A stretch of DNA of 10,521 nucleotides from positions 1 through 10,521 of the forward strand of contig DAJY01000100.1 in the NCBI GenBank assembly GCA_002499015.1, written 5' to 3'. Below, in pieces: positions 1-5,704 of the stretch; position 1 is the stretch's first letter, and every line of letters begins with the position of its first letter. The notes under the pieces are model-generated. The model did not search any database. It was not told the DNA's origin and worked only from the letters and a program-made list of their open reading frames with translations. The stretch comes from Euryarchaeota archaeon UBA242 (GTDB lineage Archaea; Thermoplasmatota; Poseidoniia; Poseidoniales; Poseidoniaceae). The position numbers and the translations under genes are program-made.

Positions 1-531
1 ATGGGTGATTTTATTGTTGCCTCAGGATACCTACCGGCCCTAGAGAATTTGCTAAAGCACACTTCAAAGAAAATACTTGGACAAGATGTGGTAATTACTG
101 ATATCACACAGCGTAATGATTTGTTTATTGAATTCGATTGCGAAAACAAGACAAATGAAATTAGTACTTTTTCAGCGGAAGGCGAAATTACTCGCGGCAA
201 TATTGCCAGTAATTATTCAATACTAGTTGCCAGTAAAGGTAACGGACCATCTAGCAGTGATGATTTTACAGAATTTAATCAATGGAGAATTGCCAATAAA
301 GTCCCTTGGAATGGATATGAGATTACAAGTTCTTTCCATCCCTTTGCATGTGGACTAGAAGAATTAGTCCATCAGCAAAAGGGATGCTATATCGGACAAG
401 AAATACTTGCTAGGATGCGTTCTCGAGGAAGGCAAGGTAAAGTGCTTAGCCAAGTTGATACTCTAACTTGTAAACCCGCAAATATTACTACTATGGGTGA
501 TATGCAATCACTTGCAATTATTCGTAGCTGA
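1..531 (+). CDS. YgfZ/GcvT-like folate-binding protein, 3' part (5' end outside window)
   Basis: Seen: 176 residues are visible and contain K127-G-C-Y-I-G-Q-E134, the signature of the YgfZ/IBA57 branch of the GcvT (aminomethyltransferase) superfamily. Upstream of it, F92-N-Q-W-R-I-A-N-K-V-P-W matches the 'RI..G.P..g.e' element that normally precedes the signature. Known: these proteins bind tetrahydrofolate through the GcvT fold and help assemble or repair Fe-S clusters in certain enzymes; the signature Cys is functionally important. The ATG at position 1 is unlikely to be the true start, because the visible protein begins in the second segment of the fold and about 100 N-terminal residues of a usual 280-330 residue protein are missing. 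Odd: only about 40 residues follow the signature, so the C-terminal barrel is compact, yet the usual closing 'LAIIR' strand is present (171-175). It converges on the malate dehydrogenase gene with a 1-nt gap. Family call is firm, exact target unknown. Confidence 0.82.
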   Translation: MGDFIVASGYLPALENLLKHTSKKILGQDVVITDITQRNDLFIEFDCENKTNEISTFSAEGEITRGNIASNYSILVASKGNGPSSSDDFTEFNQWRIANKVPWNGYEITSSFHPFACGLEELVHQQKGCYIGQEILARMRSRGRQGKVLSQVDTLTCKPANITTMGDMQSLAIIRS

Positions 532-532
532 A

Positions 533-1471
533 TCAATAACCGAGGATATCAACAAGTTGACTCTTGTAGAAGTTAGCAGATCCATGTAAGGATTCTAACT
601 CGGCTTCAGTCAATTCTAATTCAAATATTTTCTCAACACCATTAGCACCAATAATACAAGGAACTCCAATGTAAATATTTTCTAATCCATATTCACCAGA
701 TAGATGGCAGGATGCTGGAATGACTCTCTTACGATCGTTGAGAACAGATTCCGCCATTATTGCTGCTGCTGAACCTGGTGCGTAGAATGCTGAACCGTGC
801 TCTAATAATTTGACAATTTCTCCGCCGCCATTTGCAGTACGGTCACTGATTGCTGCAATTGTTTCTTCACTCATTAACTGAGTGATTGGAATTCCACCAA
901 CTGTGGTATACCTTGGAAGAGGGACCATAGTATCTCCATGACCTCCAAGAACCATAGGTGAAACATCTTCTTCCGCACAGCCAAGTTCAAGTGCAATAAA
1001 ATGGGCCATTCTTGCGCTGTCAAGAACTCCTGCTTGTCCAATGACACGCTCAGTAGGGAATCCTGTAACTTTTTGCATGTGGTAAGTCATCAAGTCCAGT
1101 GGATTGGTGATCATAATGATTACTGCATCCGGAGCATGTTCACGAATTCCTGTTCCTACTTGCTTAACAATATCAGCGTTTTTGCCGATTAAATCTTCTC
1201 TTGACATTCCAGGTTGCCTTGGGAAACCTGATGTGACAACAATCACTTCTGCATTGGCAATATCTGCATAATCTGCAGTGCCTGTAATTGTTCCATTATA
1301 GTTGAGAATATTGGAATTTTGGCTCATATCTAGTGCTTTCCCCTTTGCAAAGCCTTCATAGATATCTAGCAAAACAATATCTGCTATTTTCATTTGTGCT
1401 AATACGAATGCACAAGTTGCACCGACATTTCCTGCTCCAATAACTGCAATTTTTCTTCGTCCATTAGCCAT
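533..1471 (-). CDS. mdh: Malate dehydrogenase, LDH-like type (NAD-dependent)
   Basis: Catalyses reversible malate to oxaloacetate oxidation with NAD in the cytoplasm (TCA cycle). Seen in 312 residues: Rossmann G12-A-G-N-V-G17; D36 at the end of beta-2, which favours NAD over NADP; substrate loop R85-Q-P-G-M-S-R91; N123 in ITNPLD; D151-S-A-R154; catalytic H178 in GGHGD. Arg at 85 (the specificity position that is Gln in lactate dehydrogenases) supports malate rather than lactate. Length is typical for the LDH-like MDH group found in Chloroflexi, Bacteroidetes and archaea. Start chosen at the ATG ending at 1471 because the glycine-rich loop then falls at the normal distance; upstream AGTGAT is only a weak ribosome site. 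It is divergent from the transhydrogenase operon across 225 bp and ends 1 nt from the convergent YgfZ-like gene. Function highly certain. Confidence 0.96.
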   Translation of the reverse strand: MANGRRKIAVIGAGNVGATCAFVLAQMKIADIVLLDIYEGFAKGKALDMSQNSNILNYNGTITGTADYADIANAEVIVVTSGFPRQPGMSREDLIGKNADIVKQVGTGIREHAPDAVIIMITNPLDLMTYHMQKVTGFPTERVIGQAGVLDSARMAHFIALELGCAEEDVSPMVLGGHGDTMVPLPRYTTVGGIPITQLMSEETIAAISDRTANGGGEIVKLLEHGSAFYAPGSAAAIMAESVLNDRKRVIPASCHLSGEYGLENIYIGVPCIIGANGVEKIFELELTEAELESLHGSANFYKSQLVDILGY

Positions 1472-1480
1472 AGTGAATCA

Positions 1481-1500
1481 CTTGCCCAATCTTGCCCAAA
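1481..1500 (-). repeat. 10-bp tandem direct repeat just upstream of mdh
   Basis: Two adjacent 10-nt units, CTTGCCCAAT and CTTGCCCAAA on the plus strand, differ only in the last base. Read toward mdh they are TTTGGGCAAG then ATTGGGCAAG, ending 9 nt before the start codon. The period of one helical turn would put both copies on the same face of the DNA, as in a regulator binding site; alternatively they lie in the mRNA leader. Seen directly; role is inferred. Confidence 0.45.
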
Positions 1501-1540
1501 ACTCCGACCTCCATAAGTATGATTGTCTAAAATAGTTGCA

Positions 1541-1554
1541 CTAATAATTATTAG
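1541..1554. promoter_or_regulatory. 14-bp perfect palindrome in the mdh/pntAA divergent promoter region
   Basis: CTAATAATTATTAG is a perfect inverted repeat located about 70 nt upstream of mdh and 143 nt upstream of pntAA, followed by an A-rich run (1561-1567). Its AT-rich centre could act as a TATA element in either direction or as an operator for both genes. I cannot separate these possibilities by reading; no start-site data are available. Confidence 0.35.
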
Positions 1555-1580
1555 ATTATTAAAAAAAGTCAATAACTTTT

Positions 1581-1590
1581 CGATATATCG
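1581..1590. promoter_or_regulatory. Possible TATA element / 10-bp palindrome upstream of pntAA
   Basis: CGATATATCG is a perfect 10-bp palindrome with a TATA-like core, preceded by the A/T-rich stretch AATAACTTTT that could include a B-recognition element. Spaced as usual for archaea, it would place transcription start near 1610 and give pntAA a leader of roughly 85 nt. Inference from position and composition only. Confidence 0.3.
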
Positions 1591-1696
1591 CCTGAACTGA
1601 TTGGCTATCAAAAGCGCGCTATCTAAAAACCCCCTCCTATTGCCATCAAACATCCTGAATGTACATCGTGCGGGATTTAGCAATTTTGGTGATAAT

Positions 1697-2860
1697 ATGA
1701 AACTCGGAGTACCCATGGAAATTGAAGGTGAAACACGCGTTGGAATTGTCCCTGGAAGTGTTAAAAAATTATTGAAGGCTGGATTTGAAGTACTTATTGA
1801 AAAGGGTTCAGGAGAGTCTGCTAATTATTTAGATTCCGAATATGAAAGTGCAGGCGCAACCATTTCTACTCGCGCCCAAGTACTAGCATGTGCAAATATC
1901 GTTTGTATTAGATTCCCTGGTGTTGAAGGTATTTCTAAAGGCACAAATCTAACTTGCGTCTCAGATCCTTTTAGATGCCCTGAGAATGTTAGAGCATGTA
2001 TGGATTCTGGAATCACATTACTATCGATGGACATGATTCCTCGTCGACTTTCACGTGCACAATCAATGGATGTTAATTCAAGTCAAGATAATCTTGCAGG
2101 ATACAAAGCTGTTTTAATCGGCGCAGCAACAACGCCAAGAGGAATACCGATGATGACCACCTCTGCTGGAACAGTGCGTCCGGCTAAAGTTGTAATTATG
2201 GGAAGTGGTGTTGCAGGATTACAAGCAATCGCTACCGCAAAGCGACTTGGCGCTGTTGTTTATGCATCGGATGTAAGAAAGTCTGCTGCTGAGCAAATAG
2301 AATCCGTTGGAGGACGATTCATCGAAGTAGATGGAATGGATGACTTTGAGGACGAATCTGGCTATGCTAAGCCTTTAACCCCTGAATTTATTCAAAAGGT
2401 AAACGATACTGTGTGTGGAGTTGCATCCGATGCGGATATAATTGTAACAACTGCAAGGATATTTGGAAGACCTGCACCAATCACAGTACCTTCATCAGCA
2501 GTTGCAAATTTCAAGTCTGGAGCAGTTGTAGTTGACATGAATGCCGACGTAGGTGGCAACTGTGAAGACACTGTTGCTGGAGAAGTAATCACTACTAGCA
2601 ATGGCGTAATCATTGTAGGAACTGCTAATTTACCAGGCACCTTAGCAAATACAGCAAGTATGTTGTATTCAAACAATCTAACTACTTTCATGACTTCACT
2701 AGTGAAGGAAGGAGAAGTAGTAATCAGTGAAGATGATGATGTTCTTGTCGGAGCACCTGAAGGTTCAGACTTCCACATCGGTGGAATGGGTGGCGTCCTA
2801 ATTTGCAAAGATGGTGAAATCCATCCTAAGCAATCACGCTTAGCAGGGGTGGTTCAATGA
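1697..2860 (+). CDS. pntAA: NAD(P) transhydrogenase, alpha-1 subunit (NAD(H)-binding domain I)
   Basis: Soluble domain I of proton-translocating transhydrogenase, which binds NADH and passes hydride to NADP+ on the beta subunit. Seen in 387 residues: AlaDH/PNT N-terminal region with E12-T-R-V-G-I-V-P19; the RQD loop R117-L-S-R-A-Q122-S-M-D125 followed by NLAGYKAV; dinucleotide fold G169-S-G-V-A-G174-L-Q-A; D192-V-R194 at the end of beta-2; G286-G-N-C-E290. Length matches the split-type subunit of Rhodospirillum rubrum. I chose ATG 1697, preceded by GGTGAT at 1688-1693, over a TTG at 1601, because conserved sequence begins at MKLGVP and the upstream 32 codons do not look like family sequence. 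Odd: the usual 'DLAAE' before GGN reads DMNADV here. Its stop overlaps the next start (ATGA). First gene of a three-gene operon. Call is secure. Confidence 0.95.
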   Translation: MKLGVPMEIEGETRVGIVPGSVKKLLKAGFEVLIEKGSGESANYLDSEYESAGATISTRAQVLACANIVCIRFPGVEGISKGTNLTCVSDPFRCPENVRACMDSGITLLSMDMIPRRLSRAQSMDVNSSQDNLAGYKAVLIGAATTPRGIPMMTTSAGTVRPAKVVIMGSGVAGLQAIATAKRLGAVVYASDVRKSAAEQIESVGGRFIEVDGMDDFEDESGYAKPLTPEFIQKVNDTVCGVASDADIIVTTARIFGRPAPITVPSSAVANFKSGAVVVDMNADVGGNCEDTVAGEVITTSNGVIIVGTANLPGTLANTASMLYSNNLTTFMTSLVKEGEVVISEDDDVLVGAPEGSDFHIGGMGGVLICKDGEIHPKQSRLAGVVQ

Positions 2861-3168
2861 GTCCAGAATTATTAATCGGTAGCATTACATTATTCGTACT
2901 AGCAATTTTCCTCGGTGTTGAATTAATCACCAAAGTTCCTGCCACATTACACACTCCATTGATGAGTGGTGCAAATGCAATATCTGGAATTAGTATTGTA
3001 GGAGCACTAATTGGTGCAAATGTTGCTTTTGAAAACGGAAATACCGCTATATCGGGACTCCTATCATTCGTAGCAGTAGTTCTTGCTATGATCAATGTAG
3101 TTGGCGGATTTACAGTAACCAATCGTATGCTAAATATGATCGCTGGAAAGAAGAGAAGAGGTGCTTAA
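2857..3168 (+). CDS. pntAB: NAD(P) transhydrogenase, alpha-2 subunit (membrane domain II part)
   Basis: Small membrane subunit of transhydrogenase that contributes helices to the proton channel. Seen: 103 residues, about three hydrophobic helices (roughly 4-23, 40-57, 64-88) with the family hallmark L31-H-T-P-L-M-S37-G-A-N-A-I-S-G between helix 1 and 2, and a basic C-terminal tail (GKKRRGA). The ATG shares 4 nt with the pntAA stop, and a GGGGTG ribosome site lies at 2846-2851, so translation is probably coupled. Having this part as its own gene is the three-gene arrangement (AA-AB-B) of R. rubrum and many other prokaryotes, rather than the fused PntA of E. coli. Very secure from order and motif. 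Confidence 0.94.
   Translation: MSPELLIGSITLFVLAIFLGVELITKVPATLHTPLMSGANAISGISIVGALIGANVAFENGNTAISGLLSFVAVVLAMINVVGGFTVTNRMLNMIAGKKRRGA
3158..3163 (+). promoter_or_regulatory. Shine-Dalgarno of pntB inside the pntAB 3' end
   Basis: GAGGTG, a perfect 6-nt match to the consensus GGAGGTGATC, lies 6 nt before ATG 3170. It decides the pntB start in favour of ATG 3170 over the in-frame GTG at 3161, which overlaps the ribosome site itself. Confidence 0.6.
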
Positions 3169-3169
3169 G

Positions 3170-4606
3170 ATGTCTGCAATACTTGACTTTATGAGCAACT
3201 GGATTTCTGTTGGTTATCTGTTTTCTGCGATTCTATTCATTATGGGATTGAAGAAGTTAGGCCATCCTAGGACTGCTCCGCGAGGTAACCAATTGGGTGC
3301 TCTTGGAATGCTTGTTGCTGTTGTTGTCACCGTTGCCAGTATGCAACTTGAGGGTGGAGCACAATGGACTCTAATTATTGCAGGAATGGCCATCGGTTCA
3401 CTTATTGGCTATTGGATGGCTGTAAGGGTCGAAATGACTGGAATGCCTGAAATGGTCGCACTGTTCAATGGATTTGGAGGTGCTGCAAGTGCATTGGTTG
3501 CATTATCTGAAACATGGAAGTATATCGATGGTGGAACAGTACCTGCTGGACTTGAATTAACTGTTACTATGGTGGCTGCAGGATTATCCGCCTTAGTTGG
3601 ATGGATGACTTTAACAGGTTCACTCTTGGCAATGTACAAACTCAAAGGTGGAGTTGAAATATTCGGAAAGTGGATAAAGACACCTACTTGGGGTCCGACT
3701 TGGTTAAATCCGGTTAAAATCATACTATTGATCTCGGTTGCAGTTTTAATTTACATGAGCATTTCAGAGCCAACCAATAAGGATTACCTGTGGGCAATCA
3801 TCGCAATTTCATGCCTACTTGGAATAATACTCGTACTACCAATTGGTGGTGCTGATATGCCTGTTGTTGTTTCACTTCTAAACTCATTATCTGGAATCGC
3901 TGCAGCATTCACAGGATTTATTTTCTCAAATTCTGTGCTGATAGTCGCTGGTTCACTAGTAGGTGCTTCGGGAATTATTCTGACATTCATTATGTGCAAA
4001 GCAATGAATCGAAGATTGATCGATGTATTGTTCAAGTCCTTTGGTGGAAGTGGTGAAAAAGTAGACTTAACTCGCACAAAGGTCGGTTCAGATGCTGATG
4101 AAGTTGCAATGATAATCGATGGTGCACAAAAAGTAATCATTATTCCAGGATATGGAATGGCTGTTTCTCAATGCCAGCACCAAGTCAAAGAGTTTGCAGA
4201 TTTAATCACTGAAAAATATGGTACTGAAGTCAAATATGCAATCCACCCTGTTGCAGGTAGAATGCCTGGTCACATGAACGTCCTACTGGCTGAAGCAAAT
4301 GTTCCTTATGAGCAATTGATTGAGATGGATGAAATTAATTCAGAGTTCCCAGATTGTGATGTTGCAGTGGTTATCGGTGCCAATGACACTACCAATCCAG
4401 CAGCTCGTAGCGGTGAAGGTCCACTTGCAGGTATGCCAATTATCGATGTTGATGCAGCAAGAACTGTCGTCGTCATCAAGCGTTCTTTGAGCGTTGGATA
4501 TGCTGGAGTCGACAATGACCTATTCTATATGGACAAGACAATGATGCTCTTTGGTGATGGTAAGAAAATGATGGCTGCATTGAATAATGCAATCAAAGAA
4601 AATTGA
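3170..4606 (+). CDS. pntB: NAD(P) transhydrogenase, beta subunit (membrane domain II plus NADP(H)-binding domain III)
   Basis: Completes the transhydrogenase: hydride passes from NADH (domain I) to NADP+ (domain III), driven by proton entry through domain II. Seen in 478 residues: about nine hydrophobic segments up to roughly residue 276, including V87-E-M-T-G-M-P and G226-G-A-D229-M-P-V-V-V-S-L-L-N238-S; then soluble domain III with G327-Y-G-M-A-V332, H359-P-V-A-G-R-M-P-G-H-M-N370, G403-A-N-D-T-T-N-P410, K437-R-S-L-S-V-G-Y444-A-G-V-D-N-D and F461-G-D463. Length is normal (E. coli 462). D229 and N238 correspond to the channel-lining E. coli D213 and N222. The E. coli H91 position is Asn100 here (ALFNGFGG). 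The start codon lies 1 nt after the pntAB stop. No clear terminator follows. Function certain. Confidence 0.96.
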   Translation: MSAILDFMSNWISVGYLFSAILFIMGLKKLGHPRTAPRGNQLGALGMLVAVVVTVASMQLEGGAQWTLIIAGMAIGSLIGYWMAVRVEMTGMPEMVALFNGFGGAASALVALSETWKYIDGGTVPAGLELTVTMVAAGLSALVGWMTLTGSLLAMYKLKGGVEIFGKWIKTPTWGPTWLNPVKIILLISVAVLIYMSISEPTNKDYLWAIIAISCLLGIILVLPIGGADMPVVVSLLNSLSGIAAAFTGFIFSNSVLIVAGSLVGASGIILTFIMCKAMNRRLIDVLFKSFGGSGEKVDLTRTKVGSDADEVAMIIDGAQKVIIIPGYGMAVSQCQHQVKEFADLITEKYGTEVKYAIHPVAGRMPGHMNVLLAEANVPYEQLIEMDEINSEFPDCDVAVVIGANDTTNPAARSGEGPLAGMPIIDVDAARTVVVIKRSLSVGYAGVDNDLFYMDKTMMLFGDGKKMMAALNNAIKEN

Positions 4607-4706
4607 TTGCGTTGTCATAGCATCGAGATAACTATTAGATGATAGAGGCATTGCTTAGAAGTAATGTTCAAAGGGCGAGCGCTGGTGGAGAAGAATAGGT
4701 GAGATT
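4607..4706 (+). other. Intergenic spacer between pntB and the CSCH protein gene
   Basis: A 100-nt spacer without a GC-rich hairpin or T-run, so no obvious terminator after pntB. It contains an AT-rich patch around 4628-4645 that could be a promoter, a 19-codon frame (ATG 4639 to TAG 4698), and the ribosome site AGGTGA at 4697-4702, 4 nt before the next start. The TAG of the small frame overlaps this ribosome site. Confidence 0.4.
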
Positions 4707-5663
4707 ATGATATCACGTCGTGGTCGTTTACTAATCGTTTCTTTGCTGGCTTTGTTATTCATTGCTCCTGCCCTTGGAGTATCTTCAGGTCCGCCATGGG
4801 AAAATAACGGAAATTTAGTCGTTGAGACTGGATGTTCATGTCATGGTGGCGGTTCTCCAAACAACAATGTAGTTGTTTCAATCTCTGGTATCCCTCGCTC
4901 ATATGATGCTGGGCAGAGTTATGACTTCACTATTTCTTTACAGGATGCAACTAATTCCATTGGTGGATTCTTGCTATGGGATTACAATAGTGGAACATTG
5001 ACTCCAGGTGATGGTTCTCAATCTGTTTCAGAAGAACCAGGTGCATTATCTCAGTCAACTCCTGGCAATGATTGGATTGTTACTTGGACTGCACCTGCCG
5101 AAGATATCGGAACAATTGCTTTCCAATTAGTTGGAAATGCGGTTAATGGAGATGGTGCTCCAGACGAGGGGGATCACTGGAATATCCTCTCTTTTTCTAT
5201 TAGCGCACCGGGTACTGCAACAAATGATGATGAAGATGGACTTGCGATGCGAACAATTAGTGTTGGAGATTATGACTCGTTATTCGTTGCTGACATAGAC
5301 CCTGCAGAATTGGAAGCGGAACGCCAGCAACTTATTGCAGATCAATACTTTGACAATGGTAATTTATTTTATTGGACTACACTATCGGTTTTGCTGGTAG
5401 CTGCAGTGTTCCAAGGCGAATTTTATGAAAAGAAGTTCGGCGGTGGACCTCCTCATCTCGATAGAAGTTTGGCCATGCCTCAAGGTATTCGCAGAGGGAT
5501 ATATTCCATATTACTGAGCGCATTATTCGCATTCACGATACGTGAAGGATTCGCCTATGGCTATCCACTCGTTGTCGGGATGCTGGCTCTTTGGGCTATA
5601 TTCGGAGTTTATAGAACAATAGTTCAAGCCCGTGCAGAAAAGAAATATACAGATCTCGTTTGA
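4707..5663 (+). CDS. Exported, membrane-anchored CxCH protein with Reeler / choice-of-anchor-V-like domain
   Basis: Function unknown; probably an extracytoplasmic domain tethered to the membrane. Seen in 318 residues: signal sequence 1-27 with S3-R-R-G-R and a hydrophobic core 9-24; G42-C43-S-C45-H46-G-G-G right after the signal; a beta-rich domain about 54-168 with G86-G-F-L-L, W123 and W127-T-A-P130, F139, G143-N-A-V-N-G148-D-G and G155-D, the pattern of Reeler-like 'choice-of-anchor V' domains that often follow a haem-like Cys motif; an acidic linker (172-215); three C-terminal membrane helices (about 220-237, 264-280, 284-303); and a basic tail. The Cys motif is CxCH, one residue short of canonical CxxCH, so covalent haem is not assured; copper binding or a disulfide is possible. 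Ribosome site AGGTGA at 4697-4702 supports the start. Followed by tatC after 41 nt. Domain call moderate, function open. Confidence 0.7.
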   Translation: MISRRGRLLIVSLLALLFIAPALGVSSGPPWENNGNLVVETGCSCHGGGSPNNNVVVSISGIPRSYDAGQSYDFTISLQDATNSIGGFLLWDYNSGTLTPGDGSQSVSEEPGALSQSTPGNDWIVTWTAPAEDIGTIAFQLVGNAVNGDGAPDEGDHWNILSFSISAPGTATNDDEDGLAMRTISVGDYDSLFVADIDPAELEAERQQLIADQYFDNGNLFYWTTLSVLLVAAVFQGEFYEKKFGGGPPHLDRSLAMPQGIRRGIYSILLSALFAFTIREGFAYGYPLVVGMLALWAIFGVYRTIVQARAEKKYTDLV

Positions 5664-5693
5664 GACACTCACATTCCATTTATTTAATGGCTT

Positions 5694-5702
5694 GAGGTAA
5701 TC
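5694..5702 (+). promoter_or_regulatory. Shine-Dalgarno of tatC
   Basis: GAGGTAATC, matching GGAGGTGATC at all but one position after the first G, begins 11 nt before ATG 5705 and fixes the start. Just before it, CCATT(5676-5680)-TATTT-AATGG(5686-5690) could form a weak 5-bp stem. Confidence 0.55.
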
Positions 5703-5704
5703 TT

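Noticed and set aside
1601..1696. N-terminal extension of pntAA from TTG 1601
   Set aside because: The 32 extra codons do not resemble the family, and ATG 1697 has a GGTGAT site and starts exactly at the conserved N-terminus.
1399..1716. Minus-strand open frame across the mdh start and the divergent spacer
   Set aside because: It overlaps the 5' end of the well-supported mdh in another frame and shows no recognisable protein pattern.
2392..2808. Minus-strand open frame opposite pntAA, and similar ones opposite pntAB and pntB
   Set aside because: Antisense by-products of the codon pattern in strongly conserved genes; Ser/Thr/Pro-rich with no motifs.
3161..3169. GTG 3161 as the pntB start
   Set aside because: It lies within the GAGGTG ribosome site that is ideally placed for ATG 3170.
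4607..4706. Terminator after pntB
   Set aside because: No stable stem-loop and no T-run are visible in the spacer.
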